Below, piece after piece: positions 52,282-60,328 of a stretch of 64,000 nucleotides of DNA; positions within the stretch are counted from its first letter, which is position 1; every line of letters starts with the position of its first letter. The stretch spans positions 1 to 64,000 of the forward strand of contig NZ_FOJY01000010.1 in assembly GCF_900112085.1 (NCBI RefSeq), in the 5' to 3' direction. Both the position numbers and the translations under genes were made by a program. Below the pieces are notes generated by a model. That model saw only the letters and a list, made by a program, of their open reading frames with translations. It was not told the origin of the DNA and did no database searches. This stretch comes from Acetitomaculum ruminis DSM 5522 (GTDB lineage: Bacteria > Bacillota > Clostridia > Lachnospirales > Lachnospiraceae).

Positions 52282-53694
52282 TTGGTAGAGGATAGCCAGA
52301 AAGTTTTTAACAGGATTCACTTGTTTGTAGATGCGATAATAATAGCATTTTCCTACGCTTGCGCTTATTATTTAAAATTTAAATTAAGTTTCGCCAATAT
52401 ATCGATAGGTAGACTGCCAATGCAGACTTATTTTTTTGCGTTGGTTTTTATATTGCCCGGATATTTACTTTTATATTATGCCTTTGATTTATATGATAAT
52501 CATTCAAATATAAGAGGCAGACGACAAGAATTTGCAAATATCTTAAAGGCAAATATAGTTGGTATTTTAGTATTTATAGTAGTACTATATGGAATCAGGC
52601 AGCTTGACTTTTCGAGATACATGTTAGTACAGTTTTTCTGCTTTAACGTATTTTTGGATACTTTCGCCAGAAATGTATTCAGAGAAGTTTTAAAGAAAAT
52701 GCGTCGTGACGGAAAAAACATAAAATACATACTTCTAATAGGATACAGTAGGGCAGCAGAGGAATACATAGACAGAATACAGGCAAACCCCCAATGGGGT
52801 TATATCATAAGAGGGGTTCTTGATGATGATATAGAAAGTGGTCTTGTTTACAAAGGAATAAAAGTTCTTGGAAGGATAGACAACCTTGTCTATATTCTTA
52901 AAAGCAATAGTGCACATCTTAATGAAATAGCCATAACATTAAGCATAAAACAATATGATAAGTTGGAATCCATAGTTGCCATGTGTGAAAAATCCGGCCT
53001 TCATACAAAGTTTATACCGGATTACAACAAGATTATTCCAACAAAGCCATACACTGAAGATTTATTGGGACTTCCTGTAATAAATATCAGGCACATACCA
53101 TTGAGTATCGGCTTTAATCAATTTATAAAAAGAGTTATGGATATAGTAGGCGCTCTGGCCAGTCTGATAGTTTTTTCGCCGGTGATGCTTATTACAGCCA
53201 TTTTAATAAAGACTACTTCCAAGGGACCATTAATATACAAACAAGAAAGGGTAGGACTTAGAAACAGACCTTTTAAAATGTATAAGTTCAGATCCATGGA
53301 AGTACAGCCTGAAAAAGAAGAAAAGAAAGCCTGGACTGTGAAAAATGACCCCCGGGTTACTCCAATAGGCAAATTCATTAGAAAAACCAGTATAGATGAA
53401 CTGCCCCAGATAATAAATGTATTAAAGGGAGAAATGAGTCTGGTGGGGCCAAGACCTGAAAGACCTTTATTTGTTGAAAAATTCAGGGAAGAAATACCTA
53501 GATATATGATAAAACATCAGGTTCGTCCCGGAATGACAGGTTGGGCACAGGTAAACGGCTTTAGGGGAGACACCTCCATAATAAAACGAATCGAACATGA
53601 TTTGTATTACATTGAAAATTGGACCCTTGGTTTGGACTTCAAAATATTATTCTTAACAATATTTAAAGGATTTGTTAATAAAAATGCTTACTAG
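52282..53694 (+). CDS. Undecaprenyl-phosphate sugar phosphotransferase (WcaJ/WbaP-like)
   Basis: 470 residues. Four N-terminal membrane segments (about 10-125), a Rossmann-like middle domain (YILLIGYSRAAEEYIDRI), a fifth segment (about 283-305), then the catalytic domain with KMYKFRSM, DELPQIINVLKGEMSLVGPR and RPGMTGWAQVNG. It starts lipid-linked glycan assembly by moving a sugar-1-phosphate to undecaprenyl phosphate. The start is TTG 52282, with a weak AGGGTGG upstream. The ~106-bp gap before it has only a small AACATTT hairpin. Confidence 0.92.
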   Translation: MVEDSQKVFNRIHLFVDAIIIAFSYACAYYLKFKLSFANISIGRLPMQTYFFALVFILPGYLLLYYAFDLYDNHSNIRGRRQEFANILKANIVGILVFIVVLYGIRQLDFSRYMLVQFFCFNVFLDTFARNVFREVLKKMRRDGKNIKYILLIGYSRAAEEYIDRIQANPQWGYIIRGVLDDDIESGLVYKGIKVLGRIDNLVYILKSNSAHLNEIAITLSIKQYDKLESIVAMCEKSGLHTKFIPDYNKIIPTKPYTEDLLGLPVINIRHIPLSIGFNQFIKRVMDIVGALASLIVFSPVMLITAILIKTTSKGPLIYKQERVGLRNRPFKMYKFRSMEVQPEKEEKKAWTVKNDPRVTPIGKFIRKTSIDELPQIINVLKGEMSLVGPRPERPLFVEKFREEIPRYMIKHQVRPGMTGWAQVNGFRGDTSIIKRIEHDLYYIENWTLGLDFKILFLTIFKGFVNKNAY

Positions 53695-53761
53695 TATGTG
53701 ATATTTTATTTTTAACAAAATACTTAGTATAAAAAATAATTTGGTGGTGAAAGGAAATACT

Positions 53762-54985
53762 ATGTCAGAAAAAAAGAAATTAAGTAGGAAGCAGTTAAAA
53801 AGAAAAAGGCGCAGAATAATAATTGCTGTTGAAGTGGTTGCTTTGTTGTTTTTGCTAGCGGGAGTTTTTTTGGTTTCCAAGTATAATAAATTAGGAACAG
53901 TTGAATACAAGAAAGAAGAAGTCAAAAAAAATGAAGACCTTACAGATGAAAGCTCAAAGGATTATACAACCATTGCTCTATATGGATTAGACTCAAGATC
54001 CGCTGGAGACTTAGGTGAAGGTAATCGAAGCGACTGTATAATGATTGCCAGCATAAACAATAAAACAAAGGCTGTTAGAGTAGCATCTGTATTCAGGGAT
54101 ACATATTTATATACAGCTACAACAGATGATGATGAATTAGAATACGCGAAAGCCAGCTGGGCTTATTCTTATGGCGGTCCTACAGAAGCAAACAGTATGT
54201 TAAACATAAATCTTGATTTAGATGTAGATGATTTTGTTGCTGTAGACTTTTCAGCCGTAGCAAACACTATTGACCTTTTAGGAGGAATAGATGTTGAAAT
54301 CACAGAAAGTGAAAGAAATTATATAAACGGATATGCAGTAGAAACCTCTCAAATTACAGGACTTGATACTCCTGCAATAATGGAGACAGGACTTGTACAT
54401 TTAGATGGACTTCATGCAGTATCCTATGCAAGAATTCGTTATGATACCAATGATAAATATTCTACAGATTATAAGAGAACAGAAAGACAAAGAATTGTTC
54501 TTGAAAAAATGGTAGAAGCTGCTAAATCAGCAAATCTTGGTACTTTAAACAGTATTGTGGATACAGTACTTCCACAAGTAGCAACAAGCCTTTCCGCAAC
54601 AGAAATTTTAGGCCTTGCCACAAACCTTACTAATTTCAAAGTTGAAGCAACTACAGGATTTCCGTTTGAAAAGAAAACAAAGAAAGTAAGTGGTCCGGGA
54701 GATTGTGTAATTCCTTTAGGCTTAGTGGAAAATGTTGAAGAGCTTCATGCATTTCTTTATCCGGACAGTCAGTATTCAGTATCTGAAACAGTCAGAAAAA
54801 TTGATGGTGAAATTGTTACTGCTACAGGATATTCCAGAGAAGATGCAAATGTAACAGAAGGTGTAGGTGCTTCTGAAGAAAGTAATACAGCTTCTGCAAA
54901 TTCAGCTACAGAAAGAGAAACACCGGCAAATACAACTTCTACTGAAGATACAACTTCCGAAGGAAGTACAGAAGGTACAAATTAA
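53762..54985 (+). CDS. LytR-CpsA-Psr (LCP) family glycopolymer ligase
   Basis: 407 residues from ATG 53762, with GAAAGGAAATACT upstream; an in-frame TTG at 53741 is less likely. Basic cytoplasmic start, one membrane segment (about 18-40), then an LCP domain with IALYGLDSRS, NRSDCIMIASINN, the Arg/Asp pair in ASVFRDTYLY, LLGGIDVEI and HAVSYARIRYDTNDKYSTDY then RTERQR. The C-terminal ~50 residues are Ser/Thr/Glu-rich. LCP enzymes attach wall polysaccharide from lipid carrier to peptidoglycan. This matches the phosphotransferase just upstream. Confidence 0.92.
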   Translation: MSEKKKLSRKQLKRKRRRIIIAVEVVALLFLLAGVFLVSKYNKLGTVEYKKEEVKKNEDLTDESSKDYTTIALYGLDSRSAGDLGEGNRSDCIMIASINNKTKAVRVASVFRDTYLYTATTDDDELEYAKASWAYSYGGPTEANSMLNINLDLDVDDFVAVDFSAVANTIDLLGGIDVEITESERNYINGYAVETSQITGLDTPAIMETGLVHLDGLHAVSYARIRYDTNDKYSTDYKRTERQRIVLEKMVEAAKSANLGTLNSIVDTVLPQVATSLSATEILGLATNLTNFKVEATTGFPFEKKTKKVSGPGDCVIPLGLVENVEELHAFLYPDSQYSVSETVRKIDGEIVTATGYSREDANVTEGVGASEESNTASANSATERETPANTTSTEDTTSEGSTEGTN

Positions 54986-54997
54986 GGGTAAAAAATA

Positions 54998-55918
54998 ATG
55001 AATAATGATTTAAAAGTAGACATCATTATACCTGTTTACAAAGCGAATAAAGAATTTAAAGAAACTATGGCTGCTCTTTTGGGGCAGTCATATGCTGTTA
55101 ATAGGTATATTTTAATTAATACAGAGGAAAAATACTGGGACAAATCAATCGAGTCCCTGTCAGATAAGATATATGTAAAACATATAAAAAAGGAAGAATT
55201 TGACCATGGAAAAACCAGGGACATGGCCGTTAAAATGTCAGAGGGGGATATTGTAATTTGCATGACTCAGGATGCAATTTGCATGGATAAATATCTTGTG
55301 GAAAATATGATAAAACCTTTTAGTGACGGTAGAGTATGGGCAGTATATGCAAGACAGCTTCCTAGAAAAGACTGTCGCCTTATAGAAAAATACACCCGGT
55401 CATTTAATTATCCTGATAAATCTCATGTAAGAACAAAAGATGATTTTGAAAAATATGGTATAAAGACAATATTTTGTTCCAATGTCTGTGCTGCTTACAG
55501 GAAAAAAATATATGACAGATTAGGTGGATTTCCACAAAATGCAATATTTGCAGAGGATATGATTTTTGCCAACAAAATTATAAATGCCGGTGGGGCAATA
55601 TATTATAATGCCGATGCAAAGGTAATACATTCTCATAATTATACAGGTATCCAACAGTTTCACAGAAATTTTGACATTGGAGTTACCCATGCCGATCATC
55701 CTGAGATTTTTGCTAATCTAAAGTCAGAAGGGGAAGGTGTAAAAATGGTTTTATCCACCATGAAATATCTTCTTAAAAAAGGAAAGCCTCATCTGTTAAT
55801 AGCATTAATCTATCATAGCGGTATGAAATATGTTGGATATAAGGCAGGAAAAATATATAAAAAACTTCCCAAAAAACTCTGCCAAATCTGTTCCACAGAT
55901 AAAAAATATTTCACTTAA
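54998..55918 (+). CDS. Family 2 glycosyltransferase
   Basis: 306 residues. GT-A pattern DIIIPVYKANKEFKETMAAL, ISEQ-like QSYAVNRYILINTEEKYWD, FDHGKTRDMAVKMSEGDIVI then CMTQDAICMD as DxD region, and GGFPQNAIFAEDMIFANKI. The FDHGKTRD segment is typical of rhamnosyltransferase-like GT2 enzymes. It closes the polysaccharide cluster begun by rfbD. Twelve bases after the LCP gene, with AAGGGTAA as ribosome site. No clear terminator is seen at 55919-56051. Confidence 0.88.
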   Translation: MNNDLKVDIIIPVYKANKEFKETMAALLGQSYAVNRYILINTEEKYWDKSIESLSDKIYVKHIKKEEFDHGKTRDMAVKMSEGDIVICMTQDAICMDKYLVENMIKPFSDGRVWAVYARQLPRKDCRLIEKYTRSFNYPDKSHVRTKDDFEKYGIKTIFCSNVCAAYRKKIYDRLGGFPQNAIFAEDMIFANKIINAGGAIYYNADAKVIHSHNYTGIQQFHRNFDIGVTHADHPEIFANLKSEGEGVKMVLSTMKYLLKKGKPHLLIALIYHSGMKYVGYKAGKIYKKLPKKLCQICSTDKKYFT

Positions 55919-56051
55919 AAAGACAAAAATTGCACATTAACAATTCACTTTATGGCACATTTCAGACACAGTTTATACACAAAAGCTTGTTATCATGTAC
56001 CTACATTGACAAGGAAACAAACACTCTAATAAATAATGGAGGTAAAATAAA

Positions 56052-57779
56052 ATGCATGATGAAAATGAATTAAAAAACGGACAGGAAAATAAAGAAGTAA
56101 CAACAACTCTTTCTAATGAAGAAGGAAGAGTAAATTTTGTACTTAAAGATTCCCCGCAAAACCAGTTAAATGATGCCAATACTCAAAATACCGGTGAAAA
56201 CATTGTTAATGATGATGCTAATAACAATGTAAATCCTGTAAATATTGAAAAAGAAACAGTTCCTAATCATGAAAAATATAGTCAGTTTTATATAAATAAC
56301 GACCAGGCAGGAACTAACAGTAATCAAAACCAATATTATACAAATGTGAATAATCAATCCCAGGGTAGCTATAATACAAATATGAATAACCAGTCCCAGG
56401 GCAGCTATAATACAAATCCAAATCAGGAAAATTACAATTACGGACAAAATCCTGACATGACACAGGGACAAAATGCCAATACAAATTATTATACCTATGG
56501 CAGAAACTATGGCGAAGAAAATCCTTCTTCTCCAAAACCGCCAAAGAAACCATTTAAGCTTGGAAAAGGAGGAAAGATAGTTTTAAAAATAGGTGCATAT
56601 GTAGCAATATTCGCACTTGTTTTTGCAGGAAGTTTTGAAGGCGCAAGGTATCTTGCCAAAAGTACTACTTCTAATGAGCAGTCTTCTTCAACAGGTTCAA
56701 CAAATGATGATGCCACATCTACAAGTGCTGTTATAACCTCAGATGAAAGCGTTGTTACACAAAATACATCTTTTTCAGATGTTTCAGCAATAGTAGACAA
56801 GGTTATGCCTTCAGTAGTGGCTATTTCCTGCACCGAGCAGTCAGCTAACAACTTCTTTGGAGGTTCAGATGAGGCACTTTCAGTTGGTTCCGGAGTAATT
56901 ATTAAAGAAACTGATGAAAAATATTATATAGTAACCAACAACCATGTAGTATCAGGGGCAACTTCAATTTCAGCTACCTTTGTAGATGATACCAACGCAG
57001 AAGTAACAGTAGTGGGAACCGATTCAGATAATGACCTTGCAGTGGTTTCCGTAAAAAAGAGTGATTTATCCTCATCCACATTAAAGAAAATTTCAGTGGC
57101 AACCATTGGAAGTTCTTCAGACTTAAAAGTAGGTGAAAAAGCCATTGCCATTGGAAATGCCTTAGGTTATGGGCAGTCAGTTACTACAGGTATAATAAGT
57201 GCCCTAGATAGAGAAGTAACTGTAGAAAACATTACCAATAAGCTTATTCAGACAGACGCAGCCATAAATCCTGGAAATAGCGGTGGAGCTTTACTTGATG
57301 AAGATGGAAAATTAATCGGTATTAATTCAGCCAAGTATTCTTCAACACAGGTAGAAGGCATGGGATATGCAATTCCAATGGATACTGCAAAACCTATAAT
57401 TGATGAAATAATTAAAAATGAAGGAAAAAATACAACATCAGATAACAGTTTAAAAGAAGGACAGGCATATCTTGGTATTTCCGGAATAGATATAAATGAA
57501 AGCATGGCAAGTCAATATAGCATGCCGGAAGGAATATATGTTGCCAATGTTGTAGAAGGACAGGCAGCAGATAAGGCAGGTATTTCAAAAGGAGATATCA
57601 TAGTTGGAATTGATGGAAAAGAAATAACTACCATGTCCGAATTAAAAGAGGTAATTGCAAAATGCAAATCCGGTGATGAAGTAAAACTTGATGTATTGGT
57701 TTCAAAAAATGGATATTATCAGCAAAAGACTGTAAAAGTTACTCTTGGTAAATATTCAGAGTCCAGTGAAAAACAATAA
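56052..57779 (+). CDS. HtrA/DegP-type membrane serine protease
   Basis: 575 residues. A long N-terminal tail (about 1-170), rich in Asn, Gln, Tyr and Gly with a repeat NNQSQGSYNTN at 100-110 and 112-122, faces the cytoplasm before one membrane segment (about 177-195). The trypsin-like domain has His298 (VTNNHVVSGA), Asp328 (DSDNDLAVVSV) and Ser410 (INPGNSGGALLD). A PDZ domain covers about 470-565 (YVANVVEGQAADKAGISKGD). HtrA-type enzymes degrade or refold misfolded envelope proteins. The N-tail is longer than usual. Strong ribosome site ATGGAGGTAAAA. Terminator follows. Confidence 0.95.
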   Translation: MHDENELKNGQENKEVTTTLSNEEGRVNFVLKDSPQNQLNDANTQNTGENIVNDDANNNVNPVNIEKETVPNHEKYSQFYINNDQAGTNSNQNQYYTNVNNQSQGSYNTNMNNQSQGSYNTNPNQENYNYGQNPDMTQGQNANTNYYTYGRNYGEENPSSPKPPKKPFKLGKGGKIVLKIGAYVAIFALVFAGSFEGARYLAKSTTSNEQSSSTGSTNDDATSTSAVITSDESVVTQNTSFSDVSAIVDKVMPSVVAISCTEQSANNFFGGSDEALSVGSGVIIKETDEKYYIVTNNHVVSGATSISATFVDDTNAEVTVVGTDSDNDLAVVSVKKSDLSSSTLKKISVATIGSSSDLKVGEKAIAIGNALGYGQSVTTGIISALDREVTVENITNKLIQTDAAINPGNSGGALLDEDGKLIGINSAKYSSTQVEGMGYAIPMDTAKPIIDEIIKNEGKNTTSDNSLKEGQAYLGISGIDINESMASQYSMPEGIYVANVVEGQAADKAGISKGDIIVGIDGKEITTMSELKEVIAKCKSGDEVKLDVLVSKNGYYQQKTVKVTLGKYSESSEKQ

Positions 57780-57810
57780 TATATAAGAAAAATTATTCAT
57801 AAATGATTTT

Positions 57811-57852
57811 TAAGGGAATTAGTAGTGCTAATGCATTGTTAATTCCCTTTTG
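57811..57852 (+). terminator. Terminator after htrA
   Basis: AAGGGAATTA (57812-57821) pairs with TAATTCCCTT (57840-57849), followed by TTT. Confidence 0.75.
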
Positions 57853-57940
57853 GAGATTTAACTTGTAAAAAGTATTCTTATATGCAAAAATATGATTATA
57901 TTTATATAAGATTTATTGTGAAAGTAGAAAGAGGTAAATA

Positions 57941-59344
57941 ATGTCGGGTAATAAAGATTTAGAGGAAGATTTCATTTTAGATGAAGATAAACAAGAAGAT
58001 AAAAAGGAAGATGAATACGAAGAAATATGCTATATATGTAGACGACCGGAGAGTAAAGCCGGTAAGATGGTTCACATTCCTAATAATATATGTATTTGCC
58101 AGGATTGTATGCAAAAAACTTTTGACAGCATGAATTCCGGAAGTTTAAATTATGATGCTTTATTAAAGGATATGCCTAATATGGGATTTTTCGGTATAAA
58201 CGACCTGATAAATCCGGTTTCAAAGCGTCAAAAAATAAAAAAGAAAAAAGAAAATGAAAAAATCAAGCCGAGATTTGATATAAAACAGGTTCCAAAGCCT
58301 CATAAAATAAAGGAAAGCCTTGATGAATATGTTATAGGTCAGGAACATGCCAAAAAAGTTATTTCTGTAGCGGTTTACAACCACTATAAGCGAGTAGCCA
58401 ATGGCGAAAAAAACATAGATGTAGATATAGAAAAATCAAATATGCTTATGATAGGACCTACAGGAAGTGGAAAGACTTATCTTGTAAAGACCCTGGCAAA
58501 ACTTTTAGATGTGCCCCTTGCCATCACAGATGCTACCTCTCTTACTGAGGCCGGCTATATAGGAGATGATATAGAAAGCGTTGTTTCCAAGCTTTTAGCG
58601 GCAGCTGATAATGATGTGGAAAAGGCAGAACAGGGAATTATCTTTATTGATGAAATTGATAAAATTGCTAAGAAAAAAAATACAAATCAAAGAGATGTCA
58701 GTGGTGAGTCCGTTCAGCAGGGTATGTTAAAACTTTTAGAAGGAAGTGAAATAGAAGTTCCTGTAGGAGCCAGCTCTAAAAATGCCATGGCACCTCTTAC
58801 AACAGTAAACACAAAAGATATACTGTTTATTTGTGGAGGAGCTTTCCCGGGACTTGAAGACATTATAAAAGAGCGTTTAAACAAGCAATCTTCCATGGGA
58901 TTTCAGGCAGATTTAAAAGACAAATATGATAACGAAGAAAACCTTTTAAGACAGGTAACCGTAAAAGACCTGAGAAATTTTGGAATGATTCCGGAGTTTT
59001 TAGGCCGACTTCCTGTAATATATACTTTAGATGCCCTTACAGAAGAAATGATGGTTCAGATATTAAAAGAGCCAAAAAATGCAATTATCAAACAATACAA
59101 AAAACTTCTTGAAATGGACGAGGTAGGACTTGAATTTGAAGAGGATGCCTTAAAGGCAATCTCTAAAAAGGCCCTTGAAAAGAAAATGGGAGCCAGAGCC
59201 CTTCGTGCCATAATAGAAGAATTTATGCTGGATATAATGTTTGAAATCCCAAAGGATGACAATATTGGTAAAGTAATAATTACCAGGGAATATGTGGAAA
59301 ATACCGGAGGTCCGGTAATAATAAACAGAGGAGCTGTCAATTGA
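57941..59344 (+). CDS. clpX: ClpX-like AAA+ unfoldase, atypical
   Basis: 467 residues. An acidic N-terminal extension (about 1-27, Glu/Asp/Lys-rich) precedes the zinc-binding domain (Cys30, Cys33, Cys53, Cys56). Walker A is GPTGSGKT (172-179), the pore loop is AGYIGDD, Walker B is IIFIDEIDKIA, sensor region is GGAFPGLEDIIKERL. The ClpP-contact loop reads MGF (319-321) where the usual motif is IGF. The C-terminal small domain (KKMGARALRAIIEEFMLDIM) is intact. ClpX unfolds substrates for ClpP. It is not next to clpP or lon, so it could be a second ClpX paralogue. Ribosome site GAAAGAGGTAA. Confidence 0.9.
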   Translation: MSGNKDLEEDFILDEDKQEDKKEDEYEEICYICRRPESKAGKMVHIPNNICICQDCMQKTFDSMNSGSLNYDALLKDMPNMGFFGINDLINPVSKRQKIKKKKENEKIKPRFDIKQVPKPHKIKESLDEYVIGQEHAKKVISVAVYNHYKRVANGEKNIDVDIEKSNMLMIGPTGSGKTYLVKTLAKLLDVPLAITDATSLTEAGYIGDDIESVVSKLLAAADNDVEKAEQGIIFIDEIDKIAKKKNTNQRDVSGESVQQGMLKLLEGSEIEVPVGASSKNAMAPLTTVNTKDILFICGGAFPGLEDIIKERLNKQSSMGFQADLKDKYDNEENLLRQVTVKDLRNFGMIPEFLGRLPVIYTLDALTEEMMVQILKEPKNAIIKQYKKLLEMDEVGLEFEEDALKAISKKALEKKMGARALRAIIEEFMLDIMFEIPKDDNIGKVIITREYVENTGGPVIINRGAVN

Positions 59345-59802
59345 TAATAATAGGCATAATATTTGGAATTGTAATAGCAGATTATATTTTAAAGGAATAT
59401 GTGGACAGGCATATAAATTTAGATAAAAAAAAACAGGCTCTTAATGGAAAAATCATAATAACAAAGTATTACAACAAGGGGGCAGCGGCGAATTTATTAA
59501 ATAAAAATCCAAAACTGGTAGCCAAAATCTCCTTTGTTACTACATTAGTTTGTGCTTTCAGGCTTTTTAAAGAAAGAAATGACCGGCTTAAATCCCTGGC
59601 TTTTTCCTTAATAATCGGAGGGGCTATTAGTAATCTTTTAGACAGGATAAAAAAAGGACATGTAGTAGATTACCTGAATTTCAATGTGAAAAAAGGTATA
59701 TTGAAAAGATTAATATTTAATATATCCGATTTATGTATTATCTTTGGAGCCATAATTTATATTATAAGAGATTTGCTTAATTGTTTTAATCATCATAAAT
59801 AA
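59341..59802 (+). CDS. lspA: Signal peptidase II (LspA)-like protein
   Basis: 153 residues, starting at TTG 59341, which overlaps the clpX stop (ATTGA). About four membrane segments. The aspartate pair expected for LspA is Asp101 (ISNLLDRIKKGHVVDYL) and Asp130 (FNISDLCI), and YNKGAAANLL matches the family's N-x-GAAF region, though with Ala where Phe is usual. LspA cuts lipoprotein signal peptides. The sequence is divergent, so it may be a paralogue with a narrowed role linked to this clpX. No strong ribosome site is visible; translational coupling to clpX is likely. Confidence 0.75.
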   Translation: MIIIGIIFGIVIADYILKEYVDRHINLDKKKQALNGKIIITKYYNKGAAANLLNKNPKLVAKISFVTTLVCAFRLFKERNDRLKSLAFSLIIGGAISNLLDRIKKGHVVDYLNFNVKKGILKRLIFNISDLCIIFGAIIYIIRDLLNCFNHHK

Positions 59803-59807
59803 AAGTG

Positions 59808-59843
59808 AAAAAGACTATTGCTTAGGTGATAGTCTTTTTTTCT
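59808..59843 (+). terminator. Terminator after clpX-lspA
   Basis: AAAGACTAT (59810-59818) pairs with ATAGTCTTT (59829-59837), then a T run and TCTT. The third 161-bp repeat begins at its end. Confidence 0.88.
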
Positions 59844-60004
59844 TGAACGCAGTGTAAGCAATCCCCCGCTTCAAAAGCGTAAGCTTTAAGCGGGGGTATA
59901 AGCTTACTAGTGTCAGAAGGGGTTAAAGCCCCTTCTGACAGGTGGCACAAAGTGCCACTGCGTTCATGAGGAAGTAGCGAAGCGGATTCCGAATGTCCGC
60001 TTTA
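59844..60004 (+). repeat. 161-bp structured interspersed repeat, copy 3
   Basis: Identical over 161 bases to copy 1 (8421-8581) by eye, same orientation, directly after the T run of a terminator. Same multi-branch fold: outer GAACGCA/TGCGTTC, long arm with GTAA tetraloop, two hairpins, and tail hairpin AAGCGGA/TCCGCTT. The flanks (CTT before, CAAAAAC after) differ from the other copies, so it is an interspersed element. Confidence 0.9.
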
Positions 60005-60100
60005 CAAAAACATAGCAAATTAGGAATTTCTTTATTTATACCTGGTTTAAAACAACCTGTTAAATAAATATTTTTAATGAAAGTACATGGATTTCTCGTA

Positions 60101-60129
60101 TTGTTAACAGTAAATATTTTTGGTAGAAT
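60101..60129 (+). promoter_or_regulatory. Candidate promoter of the large secreted protein
   Basis: TTGTTA (60101-60106), 17-bp spacer, TAGAAT (60124-60129). The ~190-nt leader to 60328 is AT-rich. It ends with a TTTCGTT/AACGAAA hairpin (60302-60319) that abuts the ribosome site AAAGGAG and could affect initiation. The rest of 60005-60328 holds no recognisable element. Confidence 0.4.
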
Positions 60130-60328
60130 GATAAAAAGTGCGCATAAAAAGCGTATGTGGAAAAAAAGATAAAAAAAAACTAACATCAGACGAAATAGCT
60201 AAATATTATTAATTCTAACCGGATAATTAAAAGAAAAATTAAAAAATACCCAAATTATATAAATTTTCATTTTAACTTCCTGAATTGTATTATTTCGTGA
60301 ATTTCGTTTGAAAACGAAAGGAGTTAAA

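Noticed and set aside
59923-60186. 87-codon minus-strand ORF over structured repeat copy 3
   Set aside because: Same reason as for copy 1; it reads through hairpins and the AT-rich gap.
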